Notes: generated by a model not told the origin, from the letters alone. A stretch of DNA of 64,000 nucleotides from Fretibacter sp964410285 (GCA_964410285.1 CAYPFR010000001.1:434001-498000), one strand, 5' to 3'. Shown: positions 53,463-61,857, counted from the stretch's first letter. Translations and numbers: made by a program.

Positions 53463-53469
53463 ACGCTGC

Positions 53470-54552
53470 ATGTCTTTATTGCCGCCGCAGCTCAATTTGT
53501 CGGATATGGATGCTCGCGCACGCGCCATATTCAAAGACATTGTGCAAAGCTATCTTGAAACGGGGCAGCCCATTGGCTCGCGGACTTTAGCGCTCTCGGG
53601 CGGGCGCTCGCTCTCGCCGGCGACGATCCGAAATACTATGGCGGATTTGACACGTTTTGGCCTGCTGTCTGCCCCCCATATTAGCGCAGGCCGCGTACCC
53701 ACGCAGATGGGTCTTAGGCTCTTTGTTGATGGTCTGCTTGAGATTGGTGATCTTTCATTCGCCGAACAAGCGTCCCTCGACCGCCAGATCGGGGCGAGCG
53801 CGAGCGACGTGACCCTCGTGCTTGAGCAAGCCACGAGCCTTTTGGCCGGGCTCTCGGGTGGGGCGGGACTTGTGCTTATGCCCGAGGCTCCGCAGGGCAA
53901 GGCCGTGCGCCATGTCGAATTTGTTAATCTCGGCGGAGAGCAGGCGCTGGTCGTGCTGGTCTACGATGACGGGCAGGTTGAAAATCGCCTTATGCCCTAT
54001 CCTGAGGGGTTGTTGCCGAGCACGCTGGAATATGCCGGAAACTTCCTCTCCGCCCGCCTGAAAGGGCGCAAGCTAACTGAGGCCCGCGCCGAAATTTTAG
54101 CTGAGATTACGGCCGGGCAAGAGGCAATTGACGCGGCAGCGGCAGGGCTTATTTCCAAAGGGCTGGCAGCGTGGTCAGAGGATGCGCCGCGCGCGCCGCG
54201 CTCTTTAATTGTGCGCGGACGCGACCGCCTGCTTGACAATCTAGAGGCCCAAACCGATTTGGAGCGTATTCAGCTCTTATTTCGGGATTTAGAGCAAAAG
54301 GAAGACTTGATTGCGCTGCTGGATCAGGCAGAAGACGCGGATGAGGTGAAGATATTTATCGGCACGGAAAATCCGCTATTTTCGCTTTCGGGCAGTAGTG
54401 TCGTCGTCGCGCCCTACCGCGGCGCGGATGAGCAAATTATTGGCGCAGTTGGGGTGATCGGTCCAACGCGATTAAATTATGGACGGGTTATCCCTGTTGT
54501 GGACTATACAGCGCAGCTAGTTGGACGACTGCTGAGCGGAAAACTGAAATAG
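53470..54552 (+). CDS. hrcA: Heat-inducible transcription repressor HrcA
   Basis: Represses chaperone genes through CIRCE elements and is relieved when GroEL is busy. The protein, 360 residues from ATG 53470, has the winged-helix block DMDARARAIFKDIVQSYLETGQPIGSRTL and ATIRNTMADLTRFGLL...HISAGRVPTQMGLRLFVD. The C-terminal GAF-like domain contains GSSVVVAPYRGADEQIIGAVGVIGPTRLNYGRVIPVVDYTA. Two earlier in-frame starts (GTG 53392, ATG 53425) would add unconserved residues. No ribosome site precedes 53470. grpE follows after 9 bases. Confidence 0.93.
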   Translation: MSLLPPQLNLSDMDARARAIFKDIVQSYLETGQPIGSRTLALSGGRSLSPATIRNTMADLTRFGLLSAPHISAGRVPTQMGLRLFVDGLLEIGDLSFAEQASLDRQIGASASDVTLVLEQATSLLAGLSGGAGLVLMPEAPQGKAVRHVEFVNLGGEQALVVLVYDDGQVENRLMPYPEGLLPSTLEYAGNFLSARLKGRKLTEARAEILAEITAGQEAIDAAAAGLISKGLAAWSEDAPRAPRSLIVRGRDRLLDNLEAQTDLERIQLLFRDLEQKEDLIALLDQAEDADEVKIFIGTENPLFSLSGSSVVVAPYRGADEQIIGAVGVIGPTRLNYGRVIPVVDYTAQLVGRLLSGKLK

Positions 54553-54561
54553 GAGGCCCTG

Positions 54562-55218
54562 ATGGCTGACAAAAAACCAAGCAAACGCAAGACCCTAAAG
54601 ATGCCGGGCGCGGATAAGTCTACGCCCGATATTGACGGCTTGCCCTCCGAAGCGGAACTGGACGCGCTGCAAGCGATTATTGACGGCGAAAAAGAAGCAA
54701 TCTCTCTGCGCGAAGAACCGGAAGATGCGCCGGAGGATGACCCGAAGGCCAAAATCGAAGCGCTGGAAGTTGAACTGGCGACCCTCAAAGACCAAGCACT
54801 GCGGGCGATGGCGGATGCTGAAAATGTCAAAAAGCGGGCCGCCCGCGAGGTGGCCGCCGCCAAAACTTACGGCATTGAACGCTTCGCCGTTGATGTATTG
54901 TCGGTTTCGGATAATCTGTCCCGCGCACTTTTGACGGTGGATGGTAAGGCCCGCGACGAAATGGGAGATAATGCGAAAAATCTCATCTCGGGTATCGAAC
55001 TCACCGAGAAAGAACTCATGGCTGTTCTCGCGCGTCACGGCATAACCGCCGTTCCGGGTAAGGGCGCGAAATTTGATCCCAATGTGCACCAAGCTGTGGC
55101 GCAAGTCCCCTCGGATGAAGAAAAAGGGACTGTCGCCGAAGTGATGCAGACCGGTTTTAAGCTGGGTGAGCGCACACTTCGCGCGGCAATGGTAGCCGTT
55201 TCTACAGGTAAAGCTTAA
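54562..55218 (+). CDS. grpE: Nucleotide exchange factor GrpE
   Basis: Drives ADP release from DnaK. The 218-residue protein has an acidic disordered N-terminus (about 1-60), a long coiled coil (about 60-110; LEVELATLKDQALRAMADAENVKKRA), and the conserved beta-domain with EKGTVAEVMQTGFKLGERTLRAAMVAVS. It has an AGGAGG ribosome site and is co-transcribed with hrcA. dnaK and dnaJ are not adjacent. Confidence 0.96.
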   Translation: MADKKPSKRKTLKMPGADKSTPDIDGLPSEAELDALQAIIDGEKEAISLREEPEDAPEDDPKAKIEALEVELATLKDQALRAMADAENVKKRAAREVAAAKTYGIERFAVDVLSVSDNLSRALLTVDGKARDEMGDNAKNLISGIELTEKELMAVLARHGITAVPGKGAKFDPNVHQAVAQVPSDEEKGTVAEVMQTGFKLGERTLRAAMVAVSTGKA

Positions 55219-55291
55219 AGCTTGCACGCTCATCCCCCGCCTGCGCCGCTCACATCTGCACGCTGTAAATTCGCGTTTTGCGTGCGGGAAT

Positions 55292-55320
55292 TTGCCACAA
55301 TATGGCCAGATGTGTATAAG
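55292..55320 (+). promoter_or_regulatory. Promoter for the DUF1508/SseB-like operon
   Basis: TTGCCA (55292-55297), a 17-base spacer and TATAAG (55315-55320) form a strong sigma-70-type promoter. TGTGTATAA at 55311-55319, overlapping the -10, also matches a DnaA box (TTATACACA on the other strand). The leader is about 47 bases and contains a hairpin. Confidence 0.6.
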
Positions 55321-55346
55321 CCAGCCCAAAGAGCACAAAGCGCCGC

Positions 55347-55368
55347 GGGGCGATAGCCCCAAAAGGGG
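55347..55368 (+). promoter_or_regulatory. Possible ribosome-site switch before the DUF1508 gene
   Basis: GGGGC (55347-55351), GATA, GCCCC (55356-55360) can pair as a hairpin. The same CCCC (55357-55360) can instead pair across AAAA with GGGG (55365-55368), which is the ribosome site for the ATG at 55374. The two pairings exclude each other. It may be a translational switch or a thermometer; the sequence shows only the complementarity. Confidence 0.4.
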
Positions 55369-55373
55369 ATGAA

Positions 55374-55700
55374 ATGGTGGATGATAAGTGGGAGCTTTAT
55401 ACAGATAAGCGCGGACTTTACCGTTGGCGAAGACGGGCCGGCAATCAGCAAATCGTTGGACGGTCTTGCGAAGGCTATGTCGCTAAATCAGCGTGCAAGG
55501 CTAATGCTCAGCGTCATTCTATGGACGGAAATCCGGACGGATTAGGCCGCGATGATAAATGGGAAATTTATAAGGATAAGCGCGGGGAATTTCGCTGGCG
55601 GCGCATGGCCAGAAATGGCCGAATTACCGGAACAAGTTCTGAAGGGTATGTCAGCAAATCCAGATGCGAAGCCAATGCCCGGCGTAATGGAAAGGCGTAA
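55374..55700 (+). CDS. Tandem DUF1508 (YegP-like) protein
   Basis: A 108-residue protein made of two copies of the DUF1508 motif, 57 residues apart: DKWELYTDKRGLYRWRRRA...SCEGYVAKSACKANA and DKWEIYKDKRGEFRWRRMA...SSEGYVSKSRCEANA. It is very basic. DUF1508/YegP proteins are small, often stress-linked, and of unknown role. Each repeat keeps one Cys in the last helix. The ATG has an AAAAGGGG site inside a possible hairpin switch. It is coupled to the next gene by TAATG. Confidence 0.88.
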   Translation: MVDDKWELYTDKRGLYRWRRRAGNQQIVGRSCEGYVAKSACKANAQRHSMDGNPDGLGRDDKWEIYKDKRGEFRWRRMARNGRITGTSSEGYVSKSRCEANARRNGKA

Positions 55701-56152
55701 TGCAAACCGACCTTGATAAATTACTGTCCAATGCCTCACCTGATCAACTGGCGGCTGATCCGATTTTGCGAAAAGCCTTTATTGTCGGCTTGATGGCCTC
55801 GGATATATTTGTTCCCGTTGAGGAAAGCGAAGCCGAGCAAGCCAAGGCAGGCGGCGTTTCGCTCATGGCGGTTTCCGCCGAAGGCAAGCCGCATGTCGTG
55901 CTATTTTCAAATGAAGCCTTGCTGCGCGGCTTTTGCGTGAGCGGTCAAAGATTTGCAAAGGTGAGCGGCACGGCCCTTTTTCCAAACCTTTTAGGGCAAA
56001 ATGCGATTTTAAATCCCGGACCCAAAGGCCTGCAATTAACGCCGGACGATATGGCTGAAATCAACGGGCAAGGGCGCGCCAGCGCTACTCAGCGGCAGAA
56101 AATTCCTCACGGGGAAGAAGGACATGTTCATGGGCCGGATTGCCGTCACTAG
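55700..56152 (+). CDS. SseB-like protein with His-rich tail
   Basis: A 150-residue protein resembling the SseB N-terminal domain: FIVGLMASDIFVPVEESE, GGVSLMAVSAEGKPHVVLFSNEALLRGF and ILNPGPKGLQLTPDDMAEI. The family's role is poorly known. The C-terminal tail (137-150) holds four His and one Cys (H137, H142, H144, C148, H150), a likely metal-binding sequence. Its ATG overlaps the DUF1508 stop. The last 68 bases overlap the end of the convergent LysR gene, so the tail is antisense to that gene. Confidence 0.72.
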   Translation: MQTDLDKLLSNASPDQLAADPILRKAFIVGLMASDIFVPVEESEAEQAKAGGVSLMAVSAEGKPHVVLFSNEALLRGFCVSGQRFAKVSGTALFPNLLGQNAILNPGPKGLQLTPDDMAEINGQGRASATQRQKIPHGEEGHVHGPDCRH

Positions 56153-57089
56153 TTCCGCACTGCAGGGCTGCGCCGTCAAAGACTGATTTTCCGCCATTGA
56201 GGAAAAAACTCTGATCTTTTGAAAAGGCATCCACCAGAAAATCAAACACAGCGCGGATACGGGTGCTGCGCCTCAAGTCTTCATGGGCAACAAGATACAG
56301 GTCTTCTTGCTGCGTAACATTTGGCAGGACGCGCTCAATATCCCCAGAGACCAATGACCCGCAAAGCGGCATAGCGCCAATGCCATATCCGCGCGAGAGC
56401 GCCGTATCAAAAGCCCAGATTGAGTTTGTTTTGAAAGTAATGCGCTCGGGCAGGTGAATAGGTTCACCATTATCTCCCATTAACCAGAGGATTTTATCAT
56501 CCATTATGGTCGCGACAACAGCGTCATGGTCTTTAAGTTCTGCGAGGCTTTGCGGCGCGCCGCGGCGCGCGACATAGTCTTTGGAGGCAAACAACCCGAA
56601 GGTGACGGTGGCAACTTTGCGGCCAATCAGGCTGTTTTGTTCGCCCGGCCCCATCCAACGAAGCGCGATGTCTGCTTCTCTTTGCGCAAGGTTATAATTT
56701 CGAAACCCAATTCCCAAATCAATCAGTACATCAGGGTGGCTGGCGCGAAAGACCTGCATCACATCAGGTAGCCATGCCGTTCCCAGCCCCTCGGTTGCAG
56801 CCATGCGCACGACGCCAGCTAGGCTATTTCCCAGCGTTGCAGAGCTTCGGTCAATCGCGGCCGCTTCGTCCTGCATGCGCCGTACGTGATCAAGGATAGA
56901 TCGCCCGAAATTTGTCGGCACGAGTTTCCCCGCCTCTTTGGTCAGGAGGCGCGTTTTGAAATGATCCTCTAACGCGCGAATACGTCGGCCCACGGTCGGT
57001 TGGCTCATTTTTAGTTTACGTCCGGCCGCCGTCAGGCTTCCTGTTTCGGCAACGGCAATAAAAATTGGATAGTCTGACCAGTTATTCAT
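56085..57089 (-). CDS. LysR family transcriptional regulator
   Basis: A 334-residue regulator. The winged helix is at about 5-65 (FIAVAETGSLTAAGRKLKMSQPTVGRRIRALEDHF), followed by the linker helix and two-part effector domain. It is longer than the usual 290-310 residues by a C-terminal tail of about 30, part of which overlaps the SseB-like gene. The start codon lies inside a perfect palindrome, and no ribosome site is evident, so self-repression is likely. It is probably the regulator of a neighbour, perhaps the dehydrogenase operon upstream; effector unknown. Confidence 0.92.
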   Translation of the reverse strand: MNNWSDYPIFIAVAETGSLTAAGRKLKMSQPTVGRRIRALEDHFKTRLLTKEAGKLVPTNFGRSILDHVRRMQDEAAAIDRSSATLGNSLAGVVRMAATEGLGTAWLPDVMQVFRASHPDVLIDLGIGFRNYNLAQREADIALRWMGPGEQNSLIGRKVATVTFGLFASKDYVARRGAPQSLAELKDHDAVVATIMDDKILWLMGDNGEPIHLPERITFKTNSIWAFDTALSRGYGIGAMPLCGSLVSGDIERVLPNVTQQEDLYLVAHEDLRRSTRIRAVFDFLVDAFSKDQSFFLNGGKSVFDGAALQCGTSDGNPAHEHVLLPREEFSAAE

Positions 57090-57101
57090 GCATTAATGCA
57101 T
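57088..57101. promoter_or_regulatory. Palindrome over the LysR start codon
   Basis: ATGCATTAATGCAT is a perfect 14-bp palindrome that includes the first base of the LysR ATG region (start codon at 57089-57087). A LysR-type protein often represses itself at a site at or just before its own start. The half-site TGCAT also occurs in the inverted repeat at 58368-58391. Confidence 0.55.
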
Positions 57102-57153
57102 AAATAAAAGCGTCAGAAAGTCAATCTCTACAAATGTGTCGTTTTGTCGTAGT

Positions 57154-58341
57154 TTAGGCTTCAATTTTGAATGCTAGCCCCGCATGTTTTGTCAGCCGGG
57201 TGATAAGCGCGTCTCCCATGGCCGGGGCAGGGGTGTAAATCCCGCCGCCAACCAGGTTTTGCGGAACATCCAGCGCAAGGGTCAGTGCGGCCTCCGCAAT
57301 CATTTTGGAGGTTGAGCCATATCCGGGGTCTTTATCGCCTGTCACGCCGGCGATAATTTTGCTCCCGTCATTCATATCACCAACAAACATCACGTCATAA
57401 AAACCTGTCTCGCGTTCTTCTTTTGAAGGCCCTTCACCGGGCTTAGGTGGATTTTTTGACATAGAGTCGTCGCGCGCGACGAAATTGGCCATTTTCTCGC
57501 CTTGCTCTCCGGGGCCTGTCAGCATCATTTCCGAATATTTGAAATCCTTGCCATAGGCGAAATCCATGAGACGGTTAGAGCGGTGAATGTTTTTTGTATT
57601 GATAGACGCCATAATAAACGGCGCGGCCCAGCTCCCCAGATCAGCTTCTTCTATGGGCTTATGTCCGGCGGGTTGCGGCGCGCCTTGGAAATCCGGCGTG
57701 AGCGCAAAGGGGTCTTTAAGCCATGACATGACCTCAGGCTCTTTGATGGCGCGGGCCATGCTGGCCTTGAAGCTTGCTGCCGTACCGCCGGAGAATGTGC
57801 CCTTCATTTTGCGAACCCTTCCGCGCACAATAGGGGCCGGGCCGCCCGTACGTTTTTTGGCTTCAGTTTGTAGAAAATACACACCCATATCAAAAGGAAT
57901 GGAGTCAAACCCGCAGGAGAGCACAATGCGCGCACCGCTCTCTTTGGCTTGATCTTCAAACCCGTCGATGATGTCGCGCATCCAAGCAGGCTCTCCGCAA
58001 AGATCGACATAATCTGTGCCATTGGCAACGCAGGCTCCGACAAGGTCTGTGCCGTAGAGTTGGTACGGGCCCACCGTTGTCAGAACAACTTTCGTGAGCG
58101 AGGCAAGGGCGGCAAGGCTCTGCGCGTCAGCGCTATCGGCGGTGATCAGCGGTATATCCCGCGAAACTCCCATTTCGTCTCGTACCTTTTCCAGCTTGCT
58201 CGCGGAGCGTCCCGCCATGGCCCATGTGACAGAGGACCCATATGTCTTTTGCAAATATTCAGCGACCAGACGGCCCGTAAATCCTGTTGCGCCGAAGACA
58301 ATAACATCAAATTTGCGGCTTGCTTTGGGATTGGGGGTCAT
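57154..58341 (-). CDS. Saccharopine dehydrogenase-like protein (trans-acting enoyl reductase type)
   Basis: A 395-residue NAD(P)-dependent oxidoreductase. The N-terminal Rossmann motif is FDVIVFGATGFTGRLVAEYL, followed by GRSASKLEKV and TTVGPYQLYGTDLVGACVANGTDYVDLCGE, as in the saccharopine dehydrogenase family and mycobacterial trans-acting enoyl reductases. True lysine-pathway activity is unlikely; a lipid or polyketide substrate is possible. The start is ATG 58341 with a strong AAGGAG site; a longer reading to 58605 has no support and runs into the upstream gene. A 24-bp inverted repeat lies in its promoter region. Confidence 0.86.
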   Translation of the reverse strand: MTPNPKASRKFDVIVFGATGFTGRLVAEYLQKTYGSSVTWAMAGRSASKLEKVRDEMGVSRDIPLITADSADAQSLAALASLTKVVLTTVGPYQLYGTDLVGACVANGTDYVDLCGEPAWMRDIIDGFEDQAKESGARIVLSCGFDSIPFDMGVYFLQTEAKKRTGGPAPIVRGRVRKMKGTFSGGTAASFKASMARAIKEPEVMSWLKDPFALTPDFQGAPQPAGHKPIEEADLGSWAAPFIMASINTKNIHRSNRLMDFAYGKDFKYSEMMLTGPGEQGEKMANFVARDDSMSKNPPKPGEGPSKEERETGFYDVMFVGDMNDGSKIIAGVTGDKDPGYGSTSKMIAEAALTLALDVPQNLVGGGIYTPAPAMGDALITRLTKHAGLAFKIEA

Positions 58342-58367
58342 AAGTCTCTCCTTGAGGCTTCCTTGGT

Positions 58368-58391
58368 TTATATGCACAAAGTTGCATATAA
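58368..58391. promoter_or_regulatory. Strong 24-bp inverted repeat upstream of the dehydrogenase
   Basis: Perfect 9-bp arms TTATATGCA (58368-58376) and TGCATATAA (58383-58391) separated by CAAAGT. It lies 27 bases before the dehydrogenase start and 18 bases after the end of the DUF4345 gene. The form suits a dimeric repressor of MarR, TetR or similar type. No such regulator is adjacent; only LysR is nearby. Confidence 0.7.
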
Positions 58392-58409
58392 GCAGCGTGG
58401 CTGCAATCT

Positions 58410-58787
58410 CTAAGTCGTTTTTATCCGCGATTGCAGCCAGATAATAACCGGAGAGCCAAGCTCTAGCGCTGTGCCGACTATATTTATCATCGGCGGGTGC
58501 CCAATCGTCATCATAGAAAAGACGCGCGCCAGCCCGCCAATGAAGATCGCGGCAATTAGCAGCCGAAGCGGAACCGCATGTTTTTCGATATTCGGGATCA
58601 TCCACCAGATCAAAAAGGCAAGGCTTAGATAAAACCCGGAGAGGTAGCGATACTGGTTATCAATGGCCGGGGTGACGGCTTCGGGGGGAAGCCAGCGCCC
58701 AGCCCCGAGCGCAATGCCGACAATCCCGAAGAAAAGCGGAATCAGGGAAAGGACAATAAGAATAATTTGTAGGCTGCGTTTCATCAA
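58410..58787 (-). CDS. DUF4345 membrane protein
   Basis: A 125-residue protein with four membrane helices (about 6-27, 45-63, 72-90 and 98-118) and the family pattern DNQYRYLSGFYLSLAFLIWW, which I take as DUF4345. Function is unknown. The ATG has a strong AGGAGG site. It follows the beta-propeller gene's start region on the same strand, so order of transcription is this gene, then the dehydrogenase. Confidence 0.8.
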   Translation of the reverse strand: MMKRSLQIILIVLSLIPLFFGIVGIALGAGRWLPPEAVTPAIDNQYRYLSGFYLSLAFLIWWMIPNIEKHAVPLRLLIAAIFIGGLARVFSMMTIGHPPMINIVGTALELGSPVIIWLQSRIKTT

Positions 58788-58821
58788 AACCTCCTGTGAT
58801 GATTTAATTGGGGCGTGGGTC

Positions 58822-59916
58822 TTATGGCAGTTTTAGCCGCGCGAGATAGGGCGCGGTGAGGCTGCTAACATACATATATCCATCCGGTGCAATCATTGCG
58901 CCTGTAGCTTGCGGGTAATCCCCGCTCGGATCTTGCCAGGTTTCAAGAATTTTGCCTTCCGCGCTTAAATGGATGATAAAACCGTAGCTTTCCGATTTGG
59001 CGCGCAGGACAGGGGGCAAGCGTAGGGCAATTTTGCGCGCGGCGGGATTTTGGGAGTTTTTATCCAGCCATTTTGAGCGCTTTGAAATAAGCCCAAGCAA
59101 AAATGTTCCGTCCGGTAAATCGTTTATATTGTCGGGAAAACCGGGCAGGTTTTCAAGCACTGTGACTTTCTCACCCTTTCGCGGACCCTCAATATAAATC
59201 CGGTGGGTTTGATAAGTGCCGGTTTCATTGACAAGAACACTCAGGCCGTCTGCCGCCACCGCGACGCCGTTGGCAAAGCTAAAGCCGCTGGCGATGACTT
59301 GGGTGGTTTTAACGCGCGGGTCATAGGCGAGTAAGCGGCCCGTTTTCCCTTGTTCCAAAATCTCCAAAAGGCTGGCTTGCATTGTGCTGCCAATAGCTTT
59401 GGCGCCAAATTTCGTGGAGGCATCAGAGACATAAATCACGCCATTGGGCGCAATATCAAGATCATCGGCATAGGCGATAGGAATGCCCTCTGCGCTGTCC
59501 GTTAACACGGTGACCTCCCCCGATAGGCTGACAGATAAAAGCCCTTTATAGCTATCTGCGACATAAAGCAGGCCGTCATCACCGGCTTCTATGCCAAGGG
59601 GAACTCCGCCCGTATTGGCAATCAGCCGCGCCGTTTTGGCATCTGGGTCAATCTCAAGAATTTCGCCCTTATGGCCGACGGTAAAAAGCCGAAAGCCGTC
59701 TTGAGTTTGCATGACCGCGACATCTTCGGGCCCATAGGTGCCGCCAATCGGAAGCCGCTCTAGATTGACAAGCTTTTCATTGGGCGCAAAGACGCCCGTA
59801 TAACCTGCGTCTTCAGGTGCGTCCCATGGGACGGGATCAATGGGAACTGGCCAAAGCGCGAGATAGGCCGCAAGCAGCGCCGCGCCCGCCGCGCCGATTT
59901 TTAGCCCTGTCTTCAT
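58822..59916 (-). CDS. Membrane-anchored beta-propeller, SMP-30/strictosidine synthase-like
   Basis: A 364-residue protein with one N-terminal membrane anchor (about 5-22) and a six-bladed propeller. Metal-side motifs are visible: YGPEDVAV, LYVADSYKGLLSV, DDLDIAPNGVIYVSDAS, GFSFANGVAVAADG and GFPDNINDLPDGTFLLG. This is the arrangement of strictosidine synthase-like proteins and lactonases (APMAP, gluconolactonase). Hydrolysis of a lactone or ester in the periplasm is likely; the substrate is unknown. I prefer ATG 59916, six bases after GGGGA; ATG 59922 is an alternative. A porin lies upstream beyond a terminator. Confidence 0.85.
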   Translation of the reverse strand: MKTGLKIGAAGAALLAAYLALWPVPIDPVPWDAPEDAGYTGVFAPNEKLVNLERLPIGGTYGPEDVAVMQTQDGFRLFTVGHKGEILEIDPDAKTARLIANTGGVPLGIEAGDDGLLYVADSYKGLLSVSLSGEVTVLTDSAEGIPIAYADDLDIAPNGVIYVSDASTKFGAKAIGSTMQASLLEILEQGKTGRLLAYDPRVKTTQVIASGFSFANGVAVAADGLSVLVNETGTYQTHRIYIEGPRKGEKVTVLENLPGFPDNINDLPDGTFLLGLISKRSKWLDKNSQNPAARKIALRLPPVLRAKSESYGFIIHLSAEGKILETWQDPSGDYPQATGAMIAPDGYMYVSSLTAPYLARLKLP

Positions 59917-60040
59917 CCTCATTCCCCAAATTGTCCGCTTTAAGCGCGCTGTTTTATGCAGCCTAGTCTTAAAGGAGCTGAGACTGCAAGGGGTAGCGTA
60001 GCAAAGGTGAGGGTAGGGGCGTGAGGGAGCGGAGAAGAGG

Positions 60041-60073
60041 CAAACAAAAACCCGCTGGCAAGCCAGCGGGTTT
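60041..60073 (-). terminator. Rho-independent terminator after the porin gene
   Basis: On the minus strand an 11-bp GC-rich stem (AAACCCGCTGG / CCAGCGGGTTT) with a four-base loop is followed by TTGTTTG. It begins about 33 bases past the porin stop codon and separates the porin from the propeller gene. Confidence 0.85.
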
Positions 60074-60105
60074 AAGCGTTCGAAGATTTCGAAATATTGG
60101 CGGGT

Positions 60106-61857
60106 TTAGAACCGCGCCTTAAAGCCGACATTAATTGCATGGGCTTCTGTTTCGTCATTAGACACAAGCTGCGGCGCGACGAATGGAATGAAGCCTTTGT
60201 TATAGACATATTCCGCGCCAATATCGAGATAGGGGTTGATCGGATATTCAACAGACAGCGCATGCTGCTGATTTTTCTCAAATGTTGTCCCCGTCAGCGG
60301 GTTGCCAAAATCATTTGAAATATTCCCCCATGACCCTGAGGCTGCAATGGCCATGCGGCGTCCGCCAACGATAGGCTTGATGCGGGCCTGGGCGACAATG
60401 ACGCTCAGCTTTTCATCAAAATTGATATTCTCAAAATCAGTTGTCGAGCCTGTCGGGTCATTTAGGAATTGCGGAAGCGGGGTTCCGTCCGGTGTCTGCG
60501 GAATAGCCGCCGCCCAAGGCCGCAAGGTTGTCGTATATTCAACCATGGCGTCAAAGAACGGGCTTGTATATTCTGCGAAGGCATTGACTGCGCCATTGCG
60601 ATATTCAATCAGATTGGCGGGAGGCGTTTGCGTCTGGCGGTCGCCAAATGTGTGGGCTGTAAAATTGTCACGGTAAATCGTGTCGTGAAGATAGCCGCCG
60701 CCAAGGGTAAAGGCACTGCCGTGCAGGCCTATGCCGTCAAGCAGGAATTCCTTCTCTGCGCTAAAGGCATAGTTAGCGATATTGTTTTCTTCATCAGCAA
60801 AAGCAACGCGAAGCTGACGCCCGCCGGAGAGGGCAGAGGCCACAAGTTTCCAGCCATTTTTATAAAAGCCGAGTTCGGCGACAGGTTGGTCTGAAACCGC
60901 CCAGAAATAATGCGCGCCTTCATTATGGGTGAAGGCATTATAGCTGTCGAAATTACCAAAATCAATCGTCTTACGGCCAAAGGCAGCATAGAAAGGACTA
61001 CGGTCCAGATTACCAAAGACGACATAGGCTTTGCGAAGTTGGAACTCATCTTGCGAGCGGCCATACTCGGTTTCTGAATATTCGGGCTGCAAATACACCG
61101 TTGTCCAGTCGCCAAAGGTCGAGGTGAAAGACAGGGCCGCGTTATTAATCGCAAAAACGCCGGATTCATCATCGGTATTAGGCGAGAAGAATGGGAAACG
61201 CGACAAAATCGGGAACTGGCCGTCTGTATCTGTTTTCTGATACATAAAGCCGCCTTTGAAACCACCGCCAATATAAAGCGCGTTGGGGGCGAGGACGCCG
61301 CTCTGGCGGTTTGCCAGAAGATTGAGCGCTTTTCCTGTTGTGTTTTCTTGGAAATCAAGCATGCGAGCAGAATTTTGAACAGACGTTCTTACGCTCACGC
61401 CGCCAACATTAATATTGCGGTCGCTAAAGAATGCGGCCTGTGCGGCTGGATCATAATGCGGCGAGATGGTCGGCGCGAAATCCAAAGCGTGATAATTAAG
61501 CGAAGAGAGCTTCTCATATTGCGCGGCCTGTGCGGCGGCGTAATCATTATGCCCATGAAGCGAAATTTGCGCCGGCGCGCGCTGGGCGATACGAACATCC
61601 CCTGTATTTGAGTAGCCGCGCAGACCTAGCTGGTTTGTATGTTGTGTCACATAGGTTGGTTGTGCCTGACTTTTCAGGCGGCCTTGCAAAATTCTTTGCT
61701 GCCATCCGCATGGATCGCACAGGGTTTGCACAGGCGCGTGCTCGGCGCTGAACATACCGCGCAGGCTGGGTGCAGTGTGATTGGCCGCCACTGGCGCGGC
61801 GATGGCCATAATTGAGGCTGCACCAAGAGCAGCGGTTTTGAGTGTTAGAGTTTTCAT
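60106..61857 (-). CDS. Outer-membrane porin, possibly LbtU-like
   Basis: A 583-residue exported protein. The signal peptide (1-25, ending APVAA) is followed by a periplasmic N-terminal region with the pair CDPC. From about 170 a beta-barrel of alternating strands ends in the terminal Phe (GFKARF) required for outer-membrane insertion. Long aromatic strands such as TVYLQPEYSETEYGR and YAAFGRKTIDFGNFDSY recall large porins; LbtU-type siderophore porins are one comparison, tentative. The start is ATG 61857 with GGGGA six bases upstream; a longer reading to 62004 runs into the regulator gene. It follows the regulator by 28 bases. Confidence 0.83.
   Translation of the reverse strand: MKTLTLKTAALGAASIMAIAAPVAANHTAPSLRGMFSAEHAPVQTLCDPCGWQQRILQGRLKSQAQPTYVTQHTNQLGLRGYSNTGDVRIAQRAPAQISLHGHNDYAAAQAAQYEKLSSLNYHALDFAPTISPHYDPAAQAAFFSDRNINVGGVSVRTSVQNSARMLDFQENTTGKALNLLANRQSGVLAPNALYIGGGFKGGFMYQKTDTDGQFPILSRFPFFSPNTDDESGVFAINNAALSFTSTFGDWTTVYLQPEYSETEYGRSQDEFQLRKAYVVFGNLDRSPFYAAFGRKTIDFGNFDSYNAFTHNEGAHYFWAVSDQPVAELGFYKNGWKLVASALSGGRQLRVAFADEENNIANYAFSAEKEFLLDGIGLHGSAFTLGGGYLHDTIYRDNFTAHTFGDRQTQTPPANLIEYRNGAVNAFAEYTSPFFDAMVEYTTTLRPWAAAIPQTPDGTPLPQFLNDPTGSTTDFENINFDEKLSVIVAQARIKPIVGGRRMAIAASGSWGNISNDFGNPLTGTTFEKNQQHALSVEYPINPYLDIGAEYVYNKGFIPFVAPQLVSNDETEAHAINVGFKARF

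Noticed and set aside
53338..53469. CIRCE element upstream of hrcA
   Set aside because: No TTAGCACTC-N9-GAGTGCTAA-like repeat is present.
57154..58605. An 88-residue N-terminal extension of the dehydrogenase
   Set aside because: The extension overlaps the DUF4345 gene and crosses a clear operator; ATG 58341 has a strong ribosome site.
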